Notes under the pieces: generated by a model
Database searches by the model: none
What the model was told of the DNA's origin: nothing
Seen by the model: the letters and a program-made list of their open reading frames with translations, nothing else
Program-made: the position numbers and the translations under genes
Source: Pseudomonas sp. B21-040
GTDB taxonomy: Bacteria > Pseudomonadota > Gammaproteobacteria > Pseudomonadales > Pseudomonadaceae
Assembly: GCF_024748695.1 (NCBI RefSeq)
Contig: NZ_CP087176.1
Location: forward strand, 2,411,501-2,475,500
Direction: 5' to 3'
Length of the DNA stretch: 64,000 nt
In this document: one piece after another, positions 17,601-26,452 of the stretch
Numbering within the stretch: the stretch's first letter is position 1
Layout: each line of letters begins with the position of its first letter

Positions 17601-17996
17601 CTATGAGGCAACGACACTTGAATCGATTTCGATGTCGTTATCATTTGTTTTAGGCATCGATGTCAATGACTCGGGTATGAGCTCCAACGCCGCTGAAAAT
17701 ACGTACGCATCGCTTATTGGTAAATCCAGCAGGCTTTGAAGTTTGCCCGGCGCTATTTTCGAACCAAAGATGGCCGTTTTTTCACTTGTTGGGCCGAGGG
17801 CAGCTGCATCAAAGGCAAAAAAATCATCAGCACGATAGTCTGTGCAAATCTTGTAACGAGATTTTTCATCGTTCAGCATTTTTTGATTGCTTTCGATGCG
17901 TATCTGGTCGGCGCTGCAAGGTTCCTCGTCATAGGCCATGGCCTTGAGAGAAAGCAGTACACCGAACGATGCGGTTGCGAAGTTTTTTAGCTGCAT
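17601..17996 (-). CDS. degenerate paralogue of the outer-membrane barrel protein
   Basis: A 131-residue exported protein (MQLKNFATASFGVLLSLKAM, cleavage after AMA) with AAGGAAA before the ATG. Its middle, RYKICTDYRADDFFAFDAAA, aligns by eye with SYKVFAGYRLNGYLAFEGAF of the barrel protein at 13900-14400, and the alignment continues (FGSKIAPGKLQSLLDLPISD against FDGKSVQAAAHIGFPLGDRL). The last two strands and the terminal Phe are missing, and glycine and aromatic positions are lost. It is probably a decaying or reshaped copy that no longer forms a complete barrel. Confidence 0.5.
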   Translation of the reverse strand: MQLKNFATASFGVLLSLKAMAYDEEPCSADQIRIESNQKMLNDEKSRYKICTDYRADDFFAFDAAALGPTSEKTAIFGSKIAPGKLQSLLDLPISDAYVFSAALELIPESLTSMPKTNDNDIEIDSSVVAS

Positions 17997-18168
17997 TGAC
18001 GTGCTTTCCTTATTAATGATTTTTCAGGCAGAGCAGAGTGTCAGCCGCATCACCGCCACGGCTTGGCCTGTGGATAGTCGTGCTCCCAGGCGACTTATCA
18101 AAGTCAAAAACTCATATTTGGGATGCTCAAGTAGCCGCTCTATTCGCAGATGGCGGCCCGAGCACTTA

Positions 18169-18432
18169 TCAAAGCGGGGTGAGCGAAAACGCTTGTCGCT
18201 CATTGGTAAAGTTTTGTGTGGGAGGAGGGAGTGGATTATCAGCTTCTCCCTCGTCGCCATGGAATTCATTCTCAGCGTGGATTTTCAAGTGCGACAGTTT
18301 CAGCTTTTCGTTCGGACTGACTTCTATTTCATAGAATTCAATTTCCGTGCTGCCGGTAGAGTACTCATCGTGAGCCAGCGAATGCAGGGGTATTGCAGCC
18401 AGAGACAGAGCTGCCAGGATCTTGGTTATCAT
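18169..18432 (-). CDS. small exported acidic protein, function unknown
   Basis: From the ATG at 18432 the protein has 87 residues: MITKILAALSLAAIPLHSLA is a clear signal peptide with cleavage before HDEYSTG. The mature part is acidic and has a proline run (NPLPPPTQN). No clear ribosome site is seen. It is one of several small exported proteins in this AT-rich stretch, and I do not recognise it. Confidence 0.45.
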   Translation of the reverse strand: MITKILAALSLAAIPLHSLAHDEYSTGSTEIEFYEIEVSPNEKLKLSHLKIHAENEFHGDEGEADNPLPPPTQNFTNERQAFSLTPL

Positions 18433-18729
18433 CGAATTGACGGCTCGCAAAAAGTGTATGTTTTCCCCTGGTATCTCAGGGGAAGGTGTTTTAAACGAAA
18501 CATAACTTGACCGAATGTCATGAGGCTTGTTTGGAGAAGTGCAGAGCCGGCTATCTGCTGAGTGGCAGAAGGCACGGCGCTTGGAATTTTAGAGGGGCGA
18601 CTTTGACGGGGGAGGGCGTTTGATTCAAATTAGTAATTATTATTTTTTGTTTGAACCAACTTCATTGGACTCAGGTACATCAATGCCTGTGTCAGGTCAA
18701 ATTGACGCGAAGGCCTTTCTGGAGATGGA

Positions 18730-19212
18730 TTAGTGGTTCATGCAACGCAAACGGCCAAGTTCATGCACATAGAAACAGACGGCGTTTTTTTCGGCGGTAG
18801 GGATAAGCTCGTAATTTAAAACGGCCCCTTCCTGCAACACATATTGGCGTCTGAAAAAAAGATCCGGCGTCTTCTCAATGGCGAACAGTTCGTTGTCCTG
18901 GCTAAGTTTGACGCTGCTGATTTTTATCTGAACGTGATGATTGCTTTCCCGGATGACATCCGCGGAGATAGTTGCATTACGAATTTTTCCGTTCAGGCTT
19001 TCCAGAGTGGTTTGTGTCAGCCGACCGTGGCCAATGGTTAGATATTCTTCAGTGTTGAGTTGGTTGGAATCTTCAAGCCATTGACGGGTAATGGTTTGAT
19101 AACTGATATTTTCCATGTAGTAGGACGGCGAATAGTTCAACGAAAAAATACAGGCGGCGTTGATGATGCCAAGCACTATCCAGTGTGAAATTGCAGGTAT
19201 TTTTGGCTTCAT
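18730..19212 (-). CDS. single-span membrane protein paired with the ToxR-like regulator
   Basis: The start at 19212 overlaps the stop of the upstream regulator in an ATGA, with GGAGG seven bases before it, so the two genes are translated together. The 160-residue product has an N-terminal membrane helix (HWIVLGIINAACIFSLNYSP) and a periplasmic domain of about 130 residues ending in a Cys-containing CFYVHELGRLRCMNH. Gene order and topology are those of ToxR-ToxS or TcpP-TcpH type pairs, in which the small periplasmic partner stabilises the regulator. No sequence similarity to ToxS is claimed. Confidence 0.65.
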   Translation of the reverse strand: MKPKIPAISHWIVLGIINAACIFSLNYSPSYYMENISYQTITRQWLEDSNQLNTEEYLTIGHGRLTQTTLESLNGKIRNATISADVIRESNHHVQIKISSVKLSQDNELFAIEKTPDLFFRRQYVLQEGAVLNYELIPTAEKNAVCFYVHELGRLRCMNH

Positions 19213-20030
19213 AGGGTTGCCTCCAAACATTGCTGGATAATCAATGCGAGGTCTTTTTGGTTGCTGTTCAATTGTAAGTTTGCAGTGCTTAGGTCCGGGC
19301 GAACACATGAAACGGAATAGTTTGATTTAAACAAATTCAACCAGACCTGCCCTTTCAAATTAGGTGAAAACTGTTGTACCTGCTTAGCTGACAGATCCCT
19401 CAGTGTTTCAGCTTCCGCGACACTGTGGCCAACGGCATGGATGACTAATTCGTTCTGTTTAACGCTGGAGATTTCTATTTTGGGTGTGTCGAATCCAGAG
19501 TGGAAACCAGTGAAGGCGCATACCCCCAAGGTCAATACATAGCCGACTGACTGGATTTTTGTAATGTAAGTTGATTTTTTAGTTTCCGCTGGGCGCACCA
19601 GAATTTCATCGGTTTTTGTTGGCGCAGGCTCTTCAATGGCAGGCGCAACAGGTTGCCCGGCTTCTTCTGCGGGCGTCGGCAAGTCTGCCTGTGCATCGAC
19701 GACATAGTGACGGTTGAAGCAATATCCTCTTCGAGGAACCGTCATCAAAATCTCATGGTCCCGACTGTCGTTGAGAATGTTTCTAAGGGAGAAAACAGCC
19801 TGATTCAAACTGCCCGATGCAACGACGCGGTCATTCCAGGTGTAGTCGATGATCTCTTCACGGCTTTTGGTCTGACCGGGTTCCTTGAGCAGCAGGTCCA
19901 GTAGACGGGATTCAGCTCTACCTATCGTGGAGTTTTGTACATCTCCATAGGGTGTCGTGATGGAAAGCAAGGCGGTGTCTGGGTCGAAAAGAGCCATGGC
20001 ACCATTTTTCAACTTGAAGGCGTAGTGCAT
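19209..20030 (-). CDS. ToxR/CadC-like transmembrane transcriptional regulator
   Basis: Starting at the ATG at 20030 with GGAGG upstream, the protein has 273 residues. Residues 1-105 form an OmpR-type winged helix (LLDLLLKEPGQTKSREEIID, VASGSLNQAVFSLRNILND, ILMTVPRRGYCFNRHYV). A proline-rich linker (about 112-150) leads to a membrane helix (IQSVGYVLTLGVCAFTGFHS, near 165-185) and a periplasmic tail of some 85 residues with two cysteines. This is the ToxR/CadC plan, a regulator that binds DNA while anchored in the membrane and senses the periplasm. The next gene overlaps it. Confidence 0.8.
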   Translation of the reverse strand: MHYAFKLKNGAMALFDPDTALLSITTPYGDVQNSTIGRAESRLLDLLLKEPGQTKSREEIIDYTWNDRVVASGSLNQAVFSLRNILNDSRDHEILMTVPRRGYCFNRHYVVDAQADLPTPAEEAGQPVAPAIEEPAPTKTDEILVRPAETKKSTYITKIQSVGYVLTLGVCAFTGFHSGFDTPKIEISSVKQNELVIHAVGHSVAEAETLRDLSAKQVQQFSPNLKGQVWLNLFKSNYSVSCVRPDLSTANLQLNSNQKDLALIIQQCLEATL

Positions 20031-20480
20031 GGGGGTCCTCCGTTCAGGTGGTTCTGGCTGAGTATAGAGACGGTTTTGATAGGCTGGATTTGACGCGTTA
20101 CAGTCTTGCCGGAGAGATGAAAGGCTATGAGCGGGCAAGCGCAGAAGGTGCAGAGTGAGCCACTAGACAGTGCTGGAAAAGCCCATCAAAAATATCACTG
20201 GAATCAAGCAAGGGTAATCCACGGGGTTTCAATCGGGGGCAATGATGATGCTGGGTACGCGTCATTCGCGCTATCCGAAAAGTGCGAGGCCGGGGGCGGG
20301 ACGGCCTACAATTTTAACCTAATGTTACACTTCGGCTGAACTGATTCCCATTTGCGCGACAGGCTTTGATTGTCACTTTACGCGCTTGATTGCGCTTGCA
20401 AATTATCAATGACAACGGATTGGCGCGCCTCAAATGGCTAACAATCATTTTTGATACTTATTAACTTTGCATCAGGTTCA
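20031..20480. other. gene-free stretch
   Basis: Between the ToxR-like gene and the putative small RNA there is no ORF with a ribosome site and a recognisable product. The sequence is AT-richer than average and presumably contains the divergent promoters. Confidence 0.4.
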
Positions 20481-20618
20481 CGGCAGTTTTAAATGGTTTT
20501 TGAGGAGCGTGGACGCAAACTGCTTTCGTGGTTTGTTTGTCGTGGCGCAAACGATCCTCACCTCTCGTTTCATATCCCTTTGCCCCACGTCCCTTCATTG
20601 CGGACGTGGGGTTTTTTT
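20480..20618 (+). ncRNA. putative small RNA with intrinsic terminator (5' end uncertain)
   Basis: The stretch ends in a strong terminator (CCCCACGTCC / GGACGTGGGG, 10-bp stem, seven T) on the plus strand, with no convincing ORF before it that could own the terminator. The 100 bases upstream contain repeated short motifs (GCAAAC twice, GTGGTTTG/TTTGTCGTGG) and could form a stem. I propose a small RNA, but no promoter is clear and I cannot match it to a known Pseudomonas RNA. Confidence 0.35.
20583..20618 (+). terminator. Rho-independent terminator
   Basis: Ten-base perfect stem with a nine-base loop and seven T. It ends whatever transcript crosses 20480-20580 on the plus strand. Confidence 0.8.
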
Positions 20619-20757
20619 ATGTCTTGTTGCGCCGCGTATAGAGCCCCATGAGGGTGACGGAGCCTGAACCAGCGCTCCCAGGCCCGGGAGGTTGAAGACG
20701 CGCCTCCAGGCCATTGGAGGCGGTGTAGTGGTCTAATTTCCCCGGACACCTCGATAG

Positions 20758-21084
<327 letters not shown>

Positions 21085-21125
21085 CGTATCGCCTGGTTCG
21101 TCAGCTGCAACAGAAGGCTTATTCG

Positions 21126-21968
21126 GTGGCGTATGTCTGTCGGCTGCTGGGTATCAGCCGATCCGGTTTCTACGAGGCCAACAAGCGTGCTGGAGCGCCA
21201 GCCTCGATTTGTCCCGTGACTGTGCAACTCAAGGCGTCGTTTGCTGCGAGTGGCGGCAGCTATGGCAGTCGCCCGTTGCGTAAAGCGTTGCGCGCTAAGG
21301 GTATGGAAATAGGCGTTTATAAAATTCGTCGCTTGATGCGCGCCAACGGTCTGCGTTCGGCCTGGAAGCGCAAGTTTGTGCACACGACCGATAGCAACCA
21401 CGACCTGCCGATCGCTGAAAATGTGTTGAATCGTCAATTCGAACCCGCGGCGGTGAACAAGGCTTGGGTGGCGGACATTACCTATATCCGGACCCGTAGC
21501 GGCTGGCTGTACCTGGCCGTGGTACTGGACTTGTTCTCACGCAAGATCGTGGGTTGGTCCATGGCCCCGAACATGCCTGCCGAGCTGGTGTGTAGTGCCA
21601 TGCAACTGGCAGTTGCTCAGCGTCAACCGCCACTTGGTCTGATCGCTCACTCGGATCGCGGTAGCCAGTACGCCAGCGCGAGCTACAGGGCGCTGCTGAC
21701 AAGAAATAACATGCAGCAAAGCATGAGCCGTAAAGGTAACTGTTGGGACAACTCAGTGATGGAGCGCTTCTTCCTGAGTTTGAAAATGGAGCGGGTATGG
21801 CGGCGCGATTACGCCAACCACGCCGAAGCGATACGTGACATCACTGAATACATCGTTGGGTATTACAACAACGAGCGGCTGCACTCAAAACTGGGATATC
21901 TGCCACCGACCGTTTACGAACGGGCAATGGCGTCGAAACCACCTATCGAGGTGTCCGGAATTAATTGA
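21126..21968 (+). CDS. IS3-family transposase, OrfB (DDE integrase part)
   Basis: The open frame in the -1 phase reaches back to the A7 slippery run at 21045-21051, so the functional enzyme is the OrfAB fusion. The DDE residues are in VADITYIRTR (first Asp), HSDRGSQYAS (second Asp) and CWDNSVMERFFLSLK (Glu). The preceding part (YVCRLLGISRSGFYEANKRA) is the HTH_21 linker domain. The end, NNERLHSKLGYLPPTVYE, is the usual IS3-group ending. The stop codon lies in the right inverted repeat. Confidence 0.92.
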   Translation: MAYVCRLLGISRSGFYEANKRAGAPASICPVTVQLKASFAASGGSYGSRPLRKALRAKGMEIGVYKIRRLMRANGLRSAWKRKFVHTTDSNHDLPIAENVLNRQFEPAAVNKAWVADITYIRTRSGWLYLAVVLDLFSRKIVGWSMAPNMPAELVCSAMQLAVAQRQPPLGLIAHSDRGSQYASASYRALLTRNNMQQSMSRKGNCWDNSVMERFFLSLKMERVWRRDYANHAEAIRDITEYIVGYYNNERLHSKLGYLPPTVYERAMASKPPIEVSGIN

Positions 21969-22162
21969 CCACTGCAGCGGATAGTTGAGTGAGTGCAGGT
22001 GAGGGCAGGGCAGGTGTAGGGAAGGGAGAAAACGATTTCAGAGGGAGGGAGAAACGTGGGGGGGCGCTCATGACCGGGTAATTACATCGACTCATCTGTG
22101 ACGCTGTAGCGTTAACCTGCCACTTTGCGTGTGCACCCAGGACACCAAGGTGTCTTTCAGGA

Positions 22163-22504
22163 CTACAGGCATTCCAGTGCGGCGCGCTCGAAGCTGGAGG
22201 GCATGAAGGTTGAGACGAGCAGTTGACGCTCGTACAGATAAACCTTGCCACCCTTTTGTGTCTTGTAAGTCTCAAGCACTTTGTCTACGGCTACTTTACT
22301 CGACACCACGACCCTGGAACTGCGCTCGCTGTGGGACACGGCAGGATCGAGTTCATGGTTCTCCAGCTTCGGGACGACGCAATCGACATATTGTTCGGGC
22401 GACTTGTCTGTTAGCAACGTTGAGGTCGGGTCATTCGGAGCGTTAGTACAACCGCCCAATAGCAGGGCGCTAAAGGTCATTACTGGGATAAATAAAAGAC
22501 GCAT
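22163..22504 (-). CDS. small lipoprotein, function unknown
   Basis: From the ATG at 22504 (GAGGA eight bases upstream) the 113-residue protein starts MRLLFIPVMTFSALLLGGCT, with the lipobox LLGGC. The mature part contains KSPEQYVDCVVPKLENHEL and a conserved-looking SSKVAVDKVLETYKTQKGGK, and ends AALECL with a second cysteine that could pair with the one at VDCVV. It is the last gene of three small envelope genes in a row on the minus strand. Confidence 0.65.
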   Translation of the reverse strand: MRLLFIPVMTFSALLLGGCTNAPNDPTSTLLTDKSPEQYVDCVVPKLENHELDPAVSHSERSSRVVVSSKVAVDKVLETYKTQKGGKVYLYERQLLVSTFMPSSFERAALECL

Positions 22505-22521
22505 CGACAGGGTCCTCAAGT

Positions 22522-22983
22522 TCAAGGCAAAACGTTGTAGCCACGCTGTTGCAGGCAACTGCTGTACACGGAGTTGTTGGCGGCGATGCTTTGGTCGGTG
22601 GTTCCAGCGTTTTGTCTGCGTTCCTGACGTTGTCTTGATCCTCCGATCACCACGCCGGCAGCTGCGGCGCTTCCGGCACGGTTCTGGCGATAGTCTTGCT
22701 TGATATCGTCGTCGATCTGGTCATAGACGTTGTCATGTTGGTTGCCCCGAACCTGCGCTGCAGTGGCTCCGGCGACTGCGGCGGTGGCAGCGCCTTTTAC
22801 CCGGCCACCGGATGGCACTGTGTTTTGTATCGGGAATTGAGCGTTGGCCTGGGATTGGCAGGCGCTGGTGTCTTGCTGGATTGTCTGGGACGTCTGGCTT
22901 TTGAGTGGCACCACCGTCACCGCCGAAGCAGCAGAACTGGCGAGCAATACAAAGGCCGATAAGGTTGAGGTCAGTATTTTCAT
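22522..22983 (-). CDS. exported glycine-zipper-like protein
   Basis: A 153-residue protein with signal peptide MKILTSTLSAFVLLASSAAS, cleaved after ASA. The mature part is rich in Gln, Ala and Gly, with a hydrophobic Gly/Ala stretch (GRVKGAATAAVAGATAAQVR and AGSAAAAGVVIGGSRQRQER) of the glycine-zipper kind seen in small outer-membrane or periplasmic proteins. Two cysteines (TSACQSQ and YSSCLQQ) could form a disulfide. It lies 18 bases upstream of the lipoprotein gene and is probably in its operon. Function unknown. Confidence 0.65.
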   Translation of the reverse strand: MKILTSTLSAFVLLASSAASAVTVVPLKSQTSQTIQQDTSACQSQANAQFPIQNTVPSGGRVKGAATAAVAGATAAQVRGNQHDNVYDQIDDDIKQDYRQNRAGSAAAAGVVIGGSRQRQERRQNAGTTDQSIAANNSVYSSCLQQRGYNVLP

Positions 22984-23130
22984 CAAGTCGGACTCTCGTT
23001 AGTCGTCGTTACATGGCCTGACGGTTTGATCAGGCCAGACGCAAAAAACCCCATGCATGTCTGCTCGCAATGCAATTCATGACAATGAATGGCCGCGATT
23101 CAGCGTGTGCGATGGGGTATCCCGCGATTG

Positions 23131-23826
23131 TTACTGCTTGGAAAGCAGTGCCTGCATGTCGCTCGTCATGTCTTTGAGCGCGGCTTTGAAGTCCTTGGAG
23201 GCAATGGGTTGGCTCTCATTATCCAAGGTCTCGCCGAACACTTTGCGTACCACCTTGGCGACCGGCAAACCGGTTTTGGCATCGATCAGGTCGGCTTCGA
23301 TAAACAGCTCGGCAGTCTGGTCGCGATGCCCGGTGGCGGCTTGTGTTGCCCCGACGATTGCCGAGATCGGTACAGCCTCATACCAATGCATGCCCTCGTT
23401 CTTGGCGCCGACTTCGGTGATCGCCGCCTGCAAGATCAAAGTTCGTGAACCGGCCGGTGCTTGTCGTGCATCCGAAACAATCGTGTACGAGGGCGCGAAG
23501 GCGTTCCGAACGCTGTTGCTGGCCATAGTCTGTACGTCTTGCAGGGTTTGCAGATTGATGCGATCGGTCGGTTTCGGTGCCGGGTACAGCTCTACCTGCT
23601 TGAACACGACAGTGGAATAGGCGTGAGGATCAAACCCAGGCTTTATCCAGCGCAGCACTTTCTTTTCGCTCGGTGTCGTTTGCTCTTCCAGACCCTGATA
23701 ATTGGCCAGGAAGCCCGAAAATTGTTCTTGCTCTGCGACCTTCGAGACACAGCCGACCTGAAACACGCAACTCAGGGCAATACCCGCAATCCATTTGTTC
23801 GACATGGTCATGTATTTTTTTCTCAT
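23131..23826 (-). CDS. DUF3313-type lipoprotein
   Basis: A 231-residue lipoprotein with the lipobox VFQVGC (MSNKWIAGIALSCVFQVGCV). The mature sequence follows the DUF3313 pattern: FLANYQGLEE, KVLRWIKPGFDPHAYSTVVF and the closing KDMTSDMQALLSKQ. Proteins of this family are widespread in gamma-proteobacteria and have no assigned function. The start could also be at residue 6 or 8. It is the first of three envelope genes on this strand. Confidence 0.75.
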   Translation of the reverse strand: MRKKYMTMSNKWIAGIALSCVFQVGCVSKVAEQEQFSGFLANYQGLEEQTTPSEKKVLRWIKPGFDPHAYSTVVFKQVELYPAPKPTDRINLQTLQDVQTMASNSVRNAFAPSYTIVSDARQAPAGSRTLILQAAITEVGAKNEGMHWYEAVPISAIVGATQAATGHRDQTAELFIEADLIDAKTGLPVAKVVRKVFGETLDNESQPIASKDFKAALKDMTSDMQALLSKQ

Positions 23827-23961
23827 GTGATGAAAGTTTTCATTCAGGTTCCAACCTGGCCCCCCGATACCGACCTGAGCGAAACAAAGCTGATGCTTGC
23901 ACGTCGGTCAATGCGGGGCGGATGCTGCCTGCAGCCGCTGGATAATCCGAATCAATAACCC

Positions 23962-24168
23962 TTAAAAACTATTAAGTTTCACCGAGAAAGCGTGACCGAC
24001 CTCATGCCATGGGGCTGCGCGAGCCGTGAAGCCCCGCGCCATCAAAATATCGCTGCCGGTAATGAATGTGCCTTCGGAGCCCATGAGCCGCGTGTCTTCG
24101 CCACGTGGGCCGCTCAATTTCTCCCGCGCCTGATGGGTGAAAAGGGTGCCCGGACTGATGGTGTTCAC
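23962..24168 (-). pseudogene. remnant of a short-chain dehydrogenase (C-terminal fragment)
   Basis: The frame reads VNTISPGTLFTHQAREKLSG, then PRGEDTRLMGSEGTFITGSD and ILMARGFTARAA. The VN-x-ISPG block and GxFITGSDxLMxGG block are the conserved C-terminal parts of classical short-chain dehydrogenases. The usual 20 or so residues between them (the helix before PDEVA and the xALLMG segment) are missing, and the N-terminal cofactor domain is gone. This is best read as a decayed gene with deletions. Confidence 0.6.
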
Positions 24169-24199
24169 CCATTACTGCTCGCGTCGATTATCAAGTGCG

Positions 24200-24738
24200 T
24201 TTTTTTGATGTAAAAAGTATGACTGTTTAGTTGAGAGTGGCTCTAGATGAGAGTCGCTCTCTCTTGCGGGTGTTGTGAGTGGAGTAGCAACTAATGGATC
24301 CAATGAGACAATATTATAAGTTCATGTAAACAAGCAGCCCAGTTGCCATACGGGCTGACGGGTAAGTTGATCCAATAACGTCGATGTCTGCGTTTCCGTA
24401 TTCCACACCGTTTGTCGGGCTTTTGCCTAAAAAATGAACATTGTCGCGTCTTTGGCCTCTGATTCTTCAGCACGTCAGCCATGACCTGCCCGTGTAGCCG
24501 CACAAAAGAAGTGGAAATTGAACCTCATATGCATTGAATGCAGATGGGGATTTTTTTATCCGAAAATCAGGAGGCAGCACACAAACCGATCGTTGATTTG
24601 CCAGGCGAATCAATGAGGTTAACATTGCCAAGTTTATGATTTGGCTTGTCTTGTATCAGTAAGGTTGTGCAGGGTTATTAATAAATGATAACCCGCGGAT
24701 AGTTGATCTTTACTGCTGAATAAGTTGGAGAGAATACC
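24200..24738. other. AT-rich intergenic stretch without a recognisable gene
   Basis: No ORF with both a ribosome site and a plausible product is seen. The part 24560-24738 is AT-rich and must hold the promoter of the membrane-protein gene at 24739. Confidence 0.4.
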
Positions 24739-25386
24739 GTGGCGATAAATACAATCATGAGCCTGCTCGAAAATAAAGAATTTATGGAGCTGTTGCGTCT
24801 AGGTGTTGTTTACGTCCATTTGGTGGCCTGTTGTGTCGCTATTGGTTTGGTGTTGACCAGTGATATTGCGATGGTGAGAGACCTGTTAAAACGAAAGGTA
24901 TTCACCGAGCATGATAATGCTCACATGGAAAGTCTTCAGAAGTCTGTCGTCGTGGCATTGATATTTTTGTGGGTAACCGGTGCCGCTATCGTCGGTATTG
25001 ACTACCTGGAAAAAGGTGCCAATTACTTCATGAATCCAAAGCTGCAGGCCAAAGTGATTATCGTCACACTGCTGACTTACAACGGCGTCTTGTTGCATCG
25101 CCTGGTGCTGCCAGCGCTGCAAAAGGCCGGTTCCTTGCTCCATCTCGGATTCAGCGCACGCATGATGGCGCTGTTCTGCGGCTCGCTGTCAGCCGTGTCC
25201 TGGATGTATGCCGCCATGTTGGGCGTCGGTCGCCCATTGGCCTGGAAATATTCGCTTTCCGAACTGTTGATGGCCTATCCGGTACTGATTGCACTCGGCT
25301 TCCTGGCAATGCTGGTGTTGACTCAGCGAGCAAGACAACAGGACTACGCCGTTGCGCCTCTGGGGACAGTAGCAAACGCATGCTAA
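24739..25386 (+). CDS. integral membrane protein, five-helix, function unknown
   Basis: A 215-residue protein with five hydrophobic segments (about 20-42, 66-87, 97-117, 135-160 and 170-195). Histidine stands in the first helix (VVYVHLVACC) and in the third (NGVLLHRLVLPAL), positions at which helices of CopD- or cytochrome b-like proteins bind heme or metal. GGAGAG precedes the ATG. A 15-bp hairpin follows the gene. It lies at the edge of the denitrification island, before moaC, but has no Dnr box of its own that I can see. Confidence 0.6.
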   Translation: MAINTIMSLLENKEFMELLRLGVVYVHLVACCVAIGLVLTSDIAMVRDLLKRKVFTEHDNAHMESLQKSVVVALIFLWVTGAAIVGIDYLEKGANYFMNPKLQAKVIIVTLLTYNGVLLHRLVLPALQKAGSLLHLGFSARMMALFCGSLSAVSWMYAAMLGVGRPLAWKYSLSELLMAYPVLIALGFLAMLVLTQRARQQDYAVAPLGTVANAC

Positions 25387-25436
25387 GTCGGTTCTGCGTG
25401 TAAGTCTTGCGCACGAGCCCCCGTCCGAAAGCCACT

Positions 25437-25489
25437 GAACCTCCGGGTGCAAGTCTGAATCAGGCCTGCACCCGGAGGTTCTGTCTTTT
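25437..25489 (+). terminator. Rho-independent terminator
   Basis: GAACCTCCGGGTGCA and its exact complement form a 15-bp stem with a 15-base loop, followed by TGTCTTTT. It separates the membrane-protein gene from the moaC promoter. Confidence 0.75.
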
Positions 25490-25596
25490 GAGCCCCCGAA
25501 AACCTGAACGCCGGACCCACCTCAGCGGTCGGGCAAAACGTTCAGCAGTCCCCCCTCAATGGCACGCCGTTGCGTCATCACCGATTCTCGGGTTTC

Positions 25597-25610
25597 TTGA
25601 TTGGTGTCAA
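25597..25610. promoter_or_regulatory. Anr/Dnr box and promoter of moaCDE
   Basis: TTGATTGGTGTCAA matches the FNR-type consensus TTGAT-N4-ATCAA with one difference. A -10 element TATTCT lies at 25633-25638, which puts the start point near 25645, 41.5 bases from the box centre: the class II activator spacing. Confidence 0.7.
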
Positions 25611-25720
25611 CCGCGTGTATTCGCCTGCTCTGTATTCTGCTCATAAGCCGATATCCAAGGGACCGGACGGCTTCCCGAATCCGTCCGGCACCTCTGGGGC
25701 CCAGTACAAGGCTAACGCTC

Positions 25721-26206
25721 ATGAATGAAGGAATGCTGACCCATCTCGACTCGCAGGGGCACGCGAGGATGGTTGATGTCACCGATAAAAGCGTGACCTG
25801 CCGAGAGGCGGTGGCCGAAGCCTGGGTACGGATGCAAACCGAAACACGGCAGTTGATTGTCCGGGGTGGTCACCCTAAAGGCGATGTCTTCGCGGTCGCA
25901 CGCATTGCCGGTATTCAAGCGTCCAAGCGCACGAGCGAGTTGATCCCGCTGTGCCATCCACTGTTCTTGAGTAGCGTCACCGTCGAACTGAGTGTTCAAG
26001 GCGAACATCGTGTGCGCATTGTTTCGCGGTGCAAAGTGGCCGGGCAAACAGGGGTCGAGATGGAAGCATTGACGGCGGTCAGTGTGGCGGCCCTGACACT
26101 GTATGACATGTGCAAAGCGGTGGACCGGGGCATGACGATCGAATCTGTGCGCTTGCTGGAGAAGCAGGGCGGAAAGAGCGGTCGGTATCAGGCGCCGGAC
26201 CAATGA
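25721..26206 (+). CDS. moaC: MoaC, cyclic pyranopterin monophosphate synthase
   Basis: A 161-residue protein with the MoaC signature: [38 protein letters not shown] and [20 protein letters not shown] followed by CKAVDRGM. With MoaA it makes cPMP, the first stable precursor of molybdopterin. The start is the ATG at 25721; the frame is open further upstream but lacks a ribosome site. The stop overlaps the moaD start (ATGA). A Dnr box 112 bases upstream fits a role in supplying cofactor to an anaerobic nitrate reductase outside this window. Confidence 0.95.
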   Translation: MNEGMLTHLDSQGHARMVDVTDKSVTCREAVAEAWVRMQTETRQLIVRGGHPKGDVFAVARIAGIQASKRTSELIPLCHPLFLSSVTVELSVQGEHRVRIVSRCKVAGQTGVEMEALTAVSVAALTLYDMCKAVDRGMTIESVRLLEKQGGKSGRYQAPDQ

Positions 26207-26448
26207 AACTGACTATTTTGTATTTTTCGCGTTATCGCGAAACGCTGGGCGTCGATGGCGAAACCATTGAAGGTGCATTCGCGTCGTTTAACCAGTTGCG
26301 TGAACATTTGGCTCATCGTGGCGGAGTCTGGCAAGTACTGGCCGAACACAATCTCATGTGCGCTCGCAACCAGGACATGTGTGGGCTTGATGAGCCGTTG
26401 AGCGACGGTGATGAAGTGGCTTTTTTCCCCACCGTGACAGGGGGGTGA
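26203..26448 (+). CDS. moaD: MoaD, molybdopterin synthase sulfur-carrier subunit
   Basis: An 81-residue ubiquitin-like protein ([20 protein letters not shown], ending [13 protein letters not shown]). The C-terminal Gly-Gly is the site that carries the thiocarboxylate. It overlaps moaC by four bases and is followed by moaE after four bases. The large subunit MoaE is encoded next. Confidence 0.95.
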   Translation: MKLTILYFSRYRETLGVDGETIEGAFASFNQLREHLAHRGGVWQVLAEHNLMCARNQDMCGLDEPLSDGDEVAFFPTVTGG

Positions 26449-26452
26449 GGCG

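Noticed and set aside
20515-20660. Possible ORF crossing the terminator at 20583-20618
   Set aside because: It would read through a perfect terminator stem and T run and has no ribosome site or protein-like composition.
22210-22446. Plus-strand frames opposite the lipoprotein and glycine-zipper genes
   Set aside because: They are shadows of the minus-strand genes, which have signal peptides and ribosome sites.
24589-24620. TTGAT and AATCAA near 24595-24615 as an FNR-type box for the membrane protein at 24739
   Set aside because: The half-sites are about ten bases apart instead of four.
25387-25720. Molybdenum-cofactor riboswitch before moaC
   Set aside because: The hairpin at 25437-25481 is followed by a T-rich tail and lies upstream of the Dnr promoter, so it is a terminator of the previous gene and not part of the moaC leader.
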